DNA from: Favolaschia claudopus
Lineage: Eukaryota; Basidiomycota; Agaricomycetes; Agaricales; Mycenaceae
DNA length: 64,000 nucleotides
Direction of reading: 5' to 3'
NCBI GenBank assembly: GCA_037176885.1
Contig: JAWWNJ010000020.1
Location: 1,488,001 to 1,552,000, forward strand
Positions 1 through 9,517 of this stretch are shown in pieces. The position numbers were made by a program, and so were the translations under genes. The notes beneath the pieces are model-generated. The model saw only the letters and a program-made list of their open reading frames with translations, was not told where the DNA came from and made no database searches. Each line of letters starts with the position of its first letter. Within the stretch, counting starts at the first letter, position 1.

Positions 1-827
1 GCCCCACTGCTCGTCATCAGCGTTCGATGTCTCTCCGTTGGCTTGATTTCCACGGTCTGGTGGGCTGCAGTTCACCCCATCCCTGGAATGGACAGGACCG
101 CCGCCCGCGTGAGATAGAGCTCGCAGCCTTTTTAAACCGCTATCTACCAGAAGGTGAGTTTCCTTTTGGCTTTTCTTCCCATCCGGCAATATACTGACGG
201 AGCTTGAAATCCACGCTCCGAGGCGGCAGGGCTTGTCAATCGGTATGAACGAAAATCGAAAACGAAAACGCGGCTAGCTGATAATGATCAGGCGGCCTTC
301 CAGGCCATCAAGTCCATCAATTGCCAGCATTCAGAAACGAAAATGACCGTTTCAACACGGCAAACAAGCCGAAAGGACTGTATTGATGTCACAGTCACAG
401 TATATCAATGTACGTGGTCTATTGTGTCATCGGCCGCTTGCCGAACGCGTCCGAGTGGCTGTACCAGGTCACGCACACGGCGTGTTTTAGCACTCTAAAT
501 TAATTGAAGAGTGAAGATCACTCCACTTCAAAATCATAAAATAGAAATTTTTACGATACCCAAGTATGAGATTCGTGGCAAACGTGATATAGACGAACAC
601 TAAAGGTAAATAGGAAACAAGAATGGACTACATAAAGTAAACAAATATTATTATTTTATATTTATCTCTTAATTTGTGTTGGCTGCCGGCAGTAGCTAAG
701 TTGCACGAGCACGGGAAAAAACCAAGAAAAAACGGCAATTTCGGTTACTTTTAAGTAGTAGCCGAGCATCGGAACGGACCAACGTAACTCGATCGATCAA
801 GCATGTACGTGACCGTGACCCTTGGCG

Positions 828-957
828 TCATAGAGCCGACCTTGACTTGTTCCGTGCCGACTGCTTCATTTTCGTTTCTGAACCTACTGCCGACGGGCAC
901 CACCGGCCATCTATCGGCTATTCTTATATATAGTCGTTTTCGTTTTCGTTTCTAGTA
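828..957. repeat. Terminal segment of a dispersed repeat, also at 57,218-57,325 inverted
   Basis: This stretch ends in an AT-rich hexamer run followed by an alternating GTTTTC tract. The reverse complement closely matches 57,218-57,325, including the words cggcacggaacaag, gatggccgatg and tatatata. A second GAAAAC-rich tract in opposite orientation lies near 248-275, so 240-957 may be one inverted-repeat element about 0.7 kb long. No coding sequence is recognised inside. Confidence 0.55.
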
Positions 958-1246
958 TATACTCGCTTGTCAATCAGTAATCACGGATCTGCGCTCCGAC
1001 TTCAACTTGCAAGATCTTCGACTTCAACTCGCTCGATGCTCAATCTCAACCACAGTTCTCAACGGAAGCAAAGATGAGGCCCTGGACAGATCTACAACTA
1101 CCCATACAACTGTGATTAGTGTCTGAGCACAAGTCACGCCGGCTCGATCATACTACTAGTAATTTGAGCATTGGATAGCTCATTTCATTACTAACACAAT
1201 CGCGCTGAGTCTCAACATCGAACAATCACACTGTGCAAAGGAAGGG
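958..1246. other. Unassigned interval
   Basis: No gene, RNA or clear repeat boundary could be supported here; only short ORFs with no recognisable domain are present. Confidence 0.3.
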
Positions 1247-2815
1247 TCATGAAATTCATGATGTTGTTGGCCATGAAAATCCCAACATTATGTCCAGGAA
1301 TTCATGATGAATCGCCTGGAAATTGCTAACGCAACATCATGAATTGAAAGTATGTTTTCATGATGATTATGGGGCTCTTCATGACGTTTTTTCATGATGT
1401 TTTATCAAGTATTTCAGAACAAAATATCATGAAACGAGAGCGCTGCAAAGCAAATAAATAACAACCAAACTCAGGTGACACCAGCCGGAATTGAACGCAA
1501 GACCGCCGTGTGACATACTATGTCACGTTGAGAGTACTACAGGTAGACTAAGTGGATAGGTAGGTAGGTAGGTAGGTAGGTAGATTACACGGCACGGTCC
1601 CGCTTAGGAACGCCGGGGCCCAGGGAGTAACAGACAATACAGGGGCACTACTGTACTGTACGGTCCCTGGACTTCTCAAACCACTCGTAGCCGAGCTCAC
1701 GATCACATCCGCCGATGCACCGCGGTAGAACTAAAGGAAGAGTGAGAAGCAAAACGGAAAAATGTGACCTCAAAAAGCAAGCAATTCAGGAAACTTCACT
1801 TGACAGTGCGTGATTGGAGCTCAACGATGATTTGTAGGGCTGGTGCAAGAAAAACTCCTAATTTCGGAGAAAACAGAGCACCCTCTGTGACCTGGCATTC
1901 CTTGCTCGAAGTCGAGACCCTCAATCATAGTTTGAAATCATTTGCCCTTGCACCTCGCTGTACAGAATAGTGCCGGTTTTGGGTATGACTCCAGTCACGT
2001 CATCGCTTAGACAAGTTCGAGAATTGTTTACTTGAAAGACATTCGTTCACGCTGTTCCCGAATTACACGGCAGTTGCGAACGGCTGAGCGAACGGCTGAG
2101 CCGGAGGCGCGCTGAGCCTGAGGCGCACTTGGGTATGGTGGGAACATTCAATGAACAACTTATCTGACGAGGATTTATCCCAGTTTCCGTAAGATGCAAC
2201 CATCGAGTGGAGTGTAGCCAGGATCATGAATGCCGACGAGGGTCGATACAGCGCAAAGCGGGTCCTTAGCGGGATTTCCGCAGTTGAATTCAATGCACTG
2301 TAAATTAAGCCGGGGTTCTGGCTACACAATAACGCTCGATGGTGCGTGCCTCAGAGATGTAAAGAGATCAAGAAGATTTTCGAAGAGTGGAGATGTGCTG
2401 ATGTTTTTGATTCCCAAAGTCCGATCGTCACCGATGGGAATTATAAACTTTGTTAGCTTCGCCAATATATGGATGTCATACTGCACAGTCTCAAGTTGTT
2501 CATCCCCGTTCTCCTCATTTGGTTTACTAATTTTCAGCAGTGTGCACTTGATAGAGACCAGAGACCGACTGATACCATTTATTGGCTTTGTCATTGATAT
2601 TAGCACACTACCCACTTAACCCTTGGTGGAATTAGCCAGAAAAAATCGCTCGGTTCTTTCATGACGAAAATTCATGATGTTTTGTCATGAATTCATAATC
2701 TTGCAAAAATGAGCTCTGAGCATCATGAAACCCCCCTTGAAATTCATGGTGTGCTTCATGACAAAAACATCATGAAACCTGAAATTCATGACAGTTTGCA
2801 TGAATTTCTTGATGT
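1247..2815. mobile_element. Putative nonautonomous element rich in CATGAAATTCATG palindromes
   Basis: Both ends (about 1,247-1,440 and 2,659-2,815) carry dense copies of tcatgaaattcatgatg-like words in both orientations, while the middle lacks them. The arrangement resembles subterminal transposase-binding repeats of DNA transposons. Exact ends and target duplication are not resolved. A (TAGG)n microsatellite and short non-coding ORFs lie inside. Similar palindrome-rich elements occur at about 8,676-9,478 and 22,748-23,900. Confidence 0.4.
1556..1583. repeat. (TAGG)n microsatellite
   Basis: Seven uninterrupted TAGG units are directly visible. Confidence 0.9.
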
Positions 2816-2850
2816 ATACTTTGCACAGTGTGTTCAATTTATTACATGTA

Positions 2851-3533
2851 CAGTGGTGGCAAATAGAAATTGCCGTGGCTTTTTGGTGAAAATCTGGCTG
2901 TATACTTCACCGAATGACCTCAAATAAAATGTAGAGATGGGTATGTGATACTTCTGTACCTCTTAGATCAGTCAGCAATATATTATGCCCTGAGAATGCA
3001 TCAATCATAGGATGATTTCCGATTTTTGCCATATTCGGAAAAACACAATGAACCCTCAGGTAAAGGTGTCATAATAGGATGAAAGTACTTGAAAAACAGT
3101 CCTAGTTTCTACTTTGTTGAATGGAATTGACCCTCATTTGGGCTCACAGCAGCCGCTCAAAGTTGGCTATTTTCACACAAAATAGCTGAAAATGCAGAGA
3201 AAATAGCTAAAAGGACCAACTTCAAGCAGGCCGTTGCGAGCTCAAATGAGGTTCAATTCCAGTCAATCAAAGTGATAACTAGCATTGTTTTTCAAGTACT
3301 TCCATCCTATTATGACACTTTTGTGCTGAGGATACATTGAGCTTTTCCAGATATGGCAATAATCAGAAACTGTCCTGTTATTGATGCATTGTCAGGGCAT
3401 AATATATAGCTGAGTGTTCTAAGTGGTACAGTAGTATCATATATTTATCTCTACATTTTATTTCAGGTCATTCGGTGAAGTATACAGCAAGGTTTTGGCC
3501 AAAAAGCCACGGCAATTTCTATTGCCACCACTG
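2851..3533. mobile_element. MITE family M1, copy A (683 bp foldback)
   Basis: The ends are cagtggtggcaaatagaaat on the left and its reverse complement on the right. The arms remain complementary with small gaps for roughly 300 bp each (for example gtcataataggatgaaagta against its inverse), so nearly the whole element can fold back. It is flanked by TA on both sides (2,849-2,850 and 3,534-3,535), as for Tc1/mariner-type insertion. No transposase is present. A second copy lies at 59,101-60,239. Confidence 0.85.
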
Positions 3534-3652
3534 TATCACGCTCTGGAGTTGGCCACTTTTGGCTGTTTTTACCATTTTTGGCTATTTTTACGGCAATTTT
3601 GGCAAACTTGCAAGCACGATATCTCAAGAATGGCTGCACCGTTTTACTTCAT

Positions 3653-5152
3653 GTTGCTTGGCAGGTAGGTGGTGTGTTTTGAATCCTATGCTGTTTATTT
3701 ACAGAAGCCAGGTTCGCGAAACCAAAGCGAAGCCGTAAACACAGACCTTGGTAGTAGCGCGAAAAAATGGGCTGTTTCCACACCCATGCCAGGTATATTT
3801 ATTGTCTGATCCTTTACTGCGACTCGGTGATTTATTTGTACAAGATGTCAAGGCATCTCTTGTTAAAAGTCTCAATGTTGAATGGTGTCGCTCCCATTCC
3901 GCACCCCTCCTTGCGTGCGTATACATTGAATAAATACCCAGTGTTGATTGCTAATTATTATGCTTTTACCTAGGGAAGAGGTCACTTTTCGCTGGCATGG
4001 CTCGCTTCTTCTGGATCCAACACAGCGAACATGACTGTTCGGGATTTTACGCTTATTATAGTGCCCCGAGTCGTGCCTCAATTTTTATGAGCAGAGTGTT
4101 CCGGCAATGCGGAAGGGCATGGCGAAGATAAATAGAGCAGCAATTTACCTGGAGCTGCAGCTGTATATTGATGTATCAGCAGTAAGTTTTCCTTTCAGCC
4201 TCCTTAATTTCATTGCGCTAACAATCTCACAGTTTCATCTTCGGTCTTCCGGGGAAGACGATTTATCCTCTGCCCTGGTCTCTTCTCGCCGTAGACGAGC
4301 CTTGGGTAGCACTTCCGAAGGTGCAAACCGTGATTATGAAGCTACCAAAACGCCGAAATCGTGAGTTATTTCTGTTGCTAGCTTTCTTGACTCGACTTGA
4401 TGAACAGCATCCATGGGCCCTTTGAAGTCGATGTTTGTCCCAACCAGTTCCAGTTCAATTGTACACTAACTCGGCAAAAAAAATGTCCGATCGATATTCC
4501 GCATATTTCTCAACAATGGACATACATTTCGGCTTCAAAATGACTTACAGTGTAGTTTGTAGAATCAAGGGGCATTATTCTGCTGCATTTGTTGTGCGGC
4601 AAAATATGATGCGCCATCAAGCCGGCCACAACACAAAAAATCCGATTTTCCAGATTGCTCAGATTACAATTGATCTCAGAGCTGACTTTCTCGTTCTATA
4701 GCCTGAGATTCACTGAGTATTTCTCCAAGTTAGACCAAGCAAAAATATGCAGGCAAAAAGGCGCTACAGCGAGCGCAAAGTGGCCATTTTCGGCTATTTT
4801 GACCGGAATGTGCCGAAATTTGATCAAAATGGCAGAATTGTTCGCGTCATAGCGCTACAACGCTCAACCTTTATGCTTGGTTCAACTTGTGGAATTGCTT
4901 GGTTTATCTTGAACTTTCGACGTATGCACCTGGATTACCCTGAAATTGGTCACTGCAGAACCGGAAAATATCCTGTTTCGGTAGTTTCGCTCAGTTGATG
5001 CCGGATCAATAGACTTTGATGATCTATTTGCGTGCAAAAATTCCGGCTCGGTCACTTCTACGACCTCCAACTTCGTTTCAGATGGAAAGTTCCATTTCCG
5101 TGCAAAAACGAAGCAAAAACCGATCGGACATTTTTTTTGCCGAGTTAGTGTA
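3653..5152 (+). pseudogene. Decayed duplicate of an alpha-kinase gene segment, including its MITE
   Basis: About 1.5 kb here is nearly identical to 10,049-11,549, where the same DNA is part of a longer alpha-kinase-type gene. The duplicate starts inside the exon ending in AWQ and stops exactly at the right end of MITE M2, so it carries only internal exons (VNVEWCRSHSAPLL, then MRKGMAKINRAAIYLELQLY). Compared with the parent it has lost single bases, for example in gcgaagccgtaaac and ggatccaac, which shift the frame; the parent copy keeps both bases. No start, kinase core or end is present. It is best read as a non-functional transduplicated fragment. The left breakpoint is supported by loss of similarity just before gttgcttggcagg. 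Confidence 0.8.
4464..5150. mobile_element. MITE family M2, copy A (687 bp)
   Basis: Terminal inverted repeats begin cactaactcggcaaaaaaaa and end in the exact complement; TA flanks both ends (4,462-4,463 and 5,151-5,152). The copy travels as part of the duplicated kinase fragment, not as an independent insertion, because the same kinase exon lies to its left here and at 10,861-11,547. No coding capacity is recognised. Confidence 0.85.
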
Positions 5153-5258
5153 CAGTAGTATCATATATTTATTTCTACATTTTATTTCAGGTCATTCGGT
5201 GAAGTATACAGCAAGATTTTGGCCAAAAAGCCACGGCAATTTCTATTTGCCACCACTG
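5153..5258. mobile_element. MITE M1 right-arm fragment
   Basis: The sequence matches the right arm of M1 copy A (3,428-3,533) from cagtagtatcatatatttat to the ccaccactg terminus. The left arm is missing; its place is taken by the duplicated kinase-M2 block, whose right border falls on a TA within the arm. Confidence 0.8.
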
Positions 5259-6494
5259 TAGTATTTATACGGAGAGCATTCCTGTATTCTTGAGACGTTG
5301 TCTAAACATTGTTTTGCCTCTCTTTGTGTTTAGTCTCCACTTTCAACATAGCGCCCGCATCCTGCTCTGGTCAGACCTGTTCAAGACTTCAATTCCGTTG
5401 GGAGATGATTCCGAGGCACCGGTATTTTTGCTTGGTCTTTTTTTTGCTGAGTTCATTCTAAAATGCATGTCCAGGTTCTGGGTCTGTTGGCGGATAATGC
5501 CAAACACAACAAGATACGCCTTCGCTTTGCTCCGGCACCCGCGGGGCATGGACATTGAACATAAATGGCCTACTCGAATCTGAACCCGAAAAGCGAGCTG
5601 CCAATCGATTTTTCTTTTTCAGCGACGTACCTCAGAAGCCACGACAGCTTTGATTCAGCTCAAGGATCTAGTGATGAAGAGTCAGAAGTCTCCCAGTATC
5701 TCTGTATCCAAATACCCACTGTGTTGCTTGTTATTCTCATCAAGGAGCTAGTTGGCCCAAACATTGTAAATCTTCAGAACCATATTGAGGCGGCGGTCAT
5801 TCGAGCTCCGATGAAGTGCCTTGAATTTGATCAATTGGGACGGGACGGCAGAAAATATTCAATGAGTTGATTGATTAGGCTTGCCAGCATTCTCAGACCA
5901 TCCATGTTGAAAAAATGTAAGAAAAAAAAGATTGTTGGGGTTGAGGGCAGGCAGTGGCGCGGCTTGATTCGAGTGCAATTCGATTGTGTTGAGTATGAAC
6001 AGCTATAGAGCAATGTTGAATGACAAAGATGGGTGATATCTTGAAGATCGCATCGACACTGAGCGACAACCAAGCAGTGTGTAATCGATAGAGTTGTGAG
6101 TAGAAACCAACGCAGCAGACTGCCAGCAGCGTTGAAGACTTGAAGCTTTGAAAAGGAAGGCACGAGCGTTCGGGTTGGCGGCTGCTGAAGGAGATCGATG
6201 GTGGGAGACGGCAGGACGCAAATTGAGAAACAAATCCTCAGCTCTTGTTTTTGCTTGCCTGCGGCGTAGTCCATAGCTGTTGCAAAAGCTGTTGAGCTGA
6301 TAAACGGAAATGAATTCCTAATTTGTCGAGCTTAGAGCACGAAAGCAGGTAAATATCCACTCCGCAGGCCGCAGTGATGTGAAATGAACGAAAGTCAACC
6401 AATGAGCGAACCCAACCAGCTACCTCAAGAGAACACGACAAAATTAAACTTACCAGAAGGAGATGCTGCACTGCCGAGAGACCATCTCGTTAAA
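5259..6494. other. Unassigned interval with possible coding debris
   Basis: Several short ORFs occur on both strands. One plus-strand reading (about 5,470-5,560, LLADNAKHNKIRLRFAP) and the following stretch to 5,870 look protein-like, but no family is recognised and frames are broken. The minus-strand ORF at 5,831-6,274 has no recognisable domain. Nothing else could be supported. Confidence 0.3.
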
Positions 6495-7210
6495 GAACGG
6501 TTAATATTGACCGACCGCATTGATGAGCACGGAGTTCTCCGTCATATGTAAACACGTTGAACTCTGCGGCATCGGTGCTGTTGCGACGCTGATGTTCGGC
6601 TATTTCCACATTGCGAAATACGCCGTTCCGGATTTCTCGCCGGATTTTTCTGACAAGTCATACGGCGAATATGGTCGCCGTGACTGGTATACCTATCATG
6701 TTTTTTTGGGCTTGCGATCAAGGCAATGACTTATGGAGGTAAGTTCTCATTCGGTTGGAATTTATTTTGGAGTTTCTGACCTGTTTCGAAGCTCATCACG
6801 ACCGATGCATGAAGCGAATGACGTTTCTATTACCAATTGCGGCGCAGATATGTCGCTCTTTCGGGGCCAGCGTAAGCGATACCAAAGCATTAGGCGGATG
6901 GAACGAGAGCGGTTCTTTCAAGAACTGCTATGATCGTGCATTACCTGTTGGTGCGCTGCTGGGGGCTGCATTGTTCAATAGCTTGAAGCCGGAGCTTTGC
7001 CGCGTTGCTCGAGACTGTCTTGGTGAGTTATCCTCTCGGTGTTGAAATTCCAGAAATCTGAATCGTTGAATAGAGCCACCGAGCGACGTCTCCGCAAAGA
7101 TTTTTTCTTGGATCGAAGATGAGCTGGCTGCGTTGACTACCCGCGAGCACTCCAACCGACTGGCCAAAGATATTGCCCTGCGGCAATTTCTCAACACTAT
7201 GCTTTGCAAT
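6495..7210 (+). pseudogene. Ndc10-domain / Crypton-like tyrosine recombinase remnant
   Basis: A three-exon fragment can be read: up to 6,738, then 6,792-7,022, then from 7,074, with introns 6,739-6,791 (gtaagt...gaag) and 7,023-7,073 (gtgagt...tag). The first exon contains YFHIAKYAVPDFSPDFSD and GEYGRRDWY; the second contains TKALGGWNESGSFKNCYDRA followed by LPVGALLGAALFN, the arrangement I associate with fungal Ndc10 domain II / GCR1-type proteins, relatives of Crypton tyrosine recombinases. The third reads EPPSDVSAKIFSWIEDELAAL. An in-frame stop near 6,728 and the lack of an N-terminal half show that it is broken. Such proteins are often mobile-element derived in basidiomycetes. The assignment is by remembered family pattern, without a search. 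Confidence 0.6.
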
Positions 7211-7675
7211 AACCAACCAGGACGGATACAAAGGGTTGGGGATTTGAGTCCCGTCTCCTCCAAGCCATTAGCAGAACACCAACATACAGAAAATAAACAC
7301 CAACATACAAAGAGGGTCGATTTTGATGGACGGAACACCGCTTGGTTAAAAATCCCCCTACATAAGTAAGATATGGTGTGCGTCACTGAGTACTAACTTA
7401 TATTGTGCGGTCAGAAGCCCAGTATCTATGGTAGTGTTCCATACACCCGAGAATAGGCTCTAGGTATGTCAAAAGTCCACTTGAAAGCACCCAAACTGTG
7501 TCGTAATCCACGCTCAGATAGGGTATTTAAAAAAAATTCGGCCTCCGGCCGATTTGGCAGTAGTGCAAGAGAAGCGGTGACTAGTGTTTGGGAGAGAAAA
7601 TACTCAAAGATTTTTTGCCAGGCGTCAAATCAAGATCAAGTCGCAAATTGGGGACGGTATAAAAAAAGGGAACTA
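7211..7675. other. Unassigned interval
   Basis: Sequence after the recombinase fragment contains only short ORFs and no recognisable feature before the MITE at 7,676. Confidence 0.3.
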
Positions 7676-8043
7676 CAGTTGCGGCGAAATTAAATGCATT
7701 ACCATAAAAGGAAATTATCACCATTTTCATCCCCTCTGGCTTGGAAGCGCCGGGAGAAGGCTGGATATAGCTTCATGATACGATGGCAGGTCTGTAAGTG
7801 CAGTATGCAAGTATGAAGTAGGTCGTTTGCATCACGATTGAGCGAGAATGGTGGAATAAGCTGTAATCTAAATCGACCAATCGGAGCCCAGACTAACTTT
7901 CCCATGGATCATTTTCACTGCCAAAACATCTGAATTGGCGACACCAATGTTGACCTTGCGATGACTCGGCCGCGTTGCCCTGTCCAGAGCTGATTTAACA
8001 GAAATTTCCTTTTATGGTAATGCATTTAATTTCGCCACAACTG
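7676..8043. mobile_element. MITE family M3 (368 bp, TA target)
   Basis: The left end cagttgcggcgaaattaaat and the right end are inverted repeats of about 42 bp with a single mismatch, continuing through the complement of ccataaaaggaaatt. TA flanks both ends (7,674-7,675 and 8,044-8,045). No ORF of note lies inside, so it is nonautonomous, probably of Tc1/mariner/pogo type. Confidence 0.85.
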
Positions 8044-8045
8044 TA

Positions 8046-8675
8046 TCAATAATTATCTTGTAATTATCTAGTACATCTGAAATCATTCGGAACACACCCC
8101 ATGCAGACTCCATTGAAATCTTGGGGCTCCCAATATCCTCCCAAACAGTTTGAACTGTTTGCTCCAACTCCAGTGTGAGCCCAGGCCAACGAAGATGACT
8201 GTCTCTTGGCCCAACATCCTCTGTTAAATATTCAAGAAGCTCGTCAACGGCAGCCTGAGGTACACGAATACGGCAATCTACTCGTACTCCAGCAAAATGA
8301 GTTGGGTGCTCAAAGGCATGAGCGGGGATATGCCCGGAAGGCATGTTCTTGTCATGTTGAAATCGAACGCGATGATTGTTCCACCAAGTGCGGAACTCAT
8401 CTCATTGCTTTTGAATGATTGGGACAAAGATCCAGTAAAAAAGCGGCCTGAGTCTAGTTAGTATCATTTCGGATTGGGCATTCGGCTATAAGTTGTTTTG
8501 GAGATAGAGGCAAAACCAGCGCGGTTATATACTAGCTGCCAAGGCAAACACTACCACTGCCAAGCTGGTCCGGTCGCAAATTTCGATTATAAAAAGACCA
8601 AGCAGCGATTATTCCAACCCAGTGTGCTTTGGGTCAACCTCATACACTCTTTCATCCATTTTCACTGTGGTTGTA
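8046..8675 (-). other. Unassigned interval with a 100-codon minus-strand coding-like segment
   Basis: From about 8,344 down to 8,046 the minus strand reads an open, compositionally protein-like segment (VDELLEYLTEDVGPRDSHLR and WGVFRMISDVLDNYKIIIDT) that ends at MITE M3. No family is recognised and no continuation beyond the MITE was found. The rest, 8,345-8,675, shows nothing supportable. Confidence 0.3.
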
Positions 8676-9478
8676 AAACCCCGTGAATTTTACTTAGCCG
8701 TTGCATGAAATTCACGATTCAACGAATTTTCAAGTGAATTCAGATTCACGTGGTTGGAAATTCAGGTACCTGATTCACGTACTTCCTGTATGCCATGCTG
8801 AGCTACGTGAATATCACCTTGTTATTGGGTGAATGAAAGTGCATGAATTTGGCTTGGGATACCTCTCAACTACGTGAAATTCACTTGAAAATTGGTTGAA
8901 TCAAGTCGCCTGGAATCGTTGAAAAATTGCAATTTTAGCCGAGGTGGAACTCTCTGAAATTCACTCTCAAACTGGGTGAAATTCATGGGGTCAGAGTTGC
9001 TCCGAGCAAGGTACATGGTTCCGGTCATCAGTACTGGTTGCGCTCACCCTATATCAAGAAATTCAATCTATATAATATAGTGTTCGGTGATTTGTATTGC
9101 AACTAAGTAAAGTCATATATTCTAGTAGTCAGTAGTAAAGTACAGATCTGAGATAGTAAAGCAATGTAGTATGTAGTAGGATTCCAGCGATGTCTGGTCA
9201 AAGCAAGATTGGCCCAATTGATTTTTCACGGACTTTCAATCGAATTTTCACGTAGTTTATGAATGAATTCGTAAATGAAGGAGAATTGAAACTATCATTC
9301 CGTGAAATTCAATGGAAAACTACGTGAATGAACCCCATGAAACGTTCCATTCACTTAGTCCAACTAGGTGAATTGAACCCCGTGAAATTCACAAGTTCTG
9401 CGTGAAATTCACGGGCTTTTCTGGTGAACTTCAGGTGAAGATTGGGTGAATCAACTGCGTGAAATTCATGGGGTTTGC
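8676..9478. mobile_element. Palindrome-rich nonautonomous element, GTGAAATTCAC type
   Basis: The left end aaaccccgtgaattttac is an imperfect inverse of the right end gcgtgaaattcatggggttt. The region holds many copies of gtgaaattcac or its half-sites in both orientations, concentrated at both ends. It lies just upstream of the start codon of the kinase-type gene at 9,518, so it may have replaced the promoter. Target duplication is unclear. Confidence 0.5.
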
Positions 9479-9517
9479 GGGCTACAGTGTTTTCTTCGGC
9501 TCTTCTTTCATTCATAC

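Noticed and set aside
1478..1550. tRNA-like B box (gcgttcaattccggctgg on the minus strand)
   Set aside because: No A box at the right distance and no acceptor-stem pairing; left out of the features.
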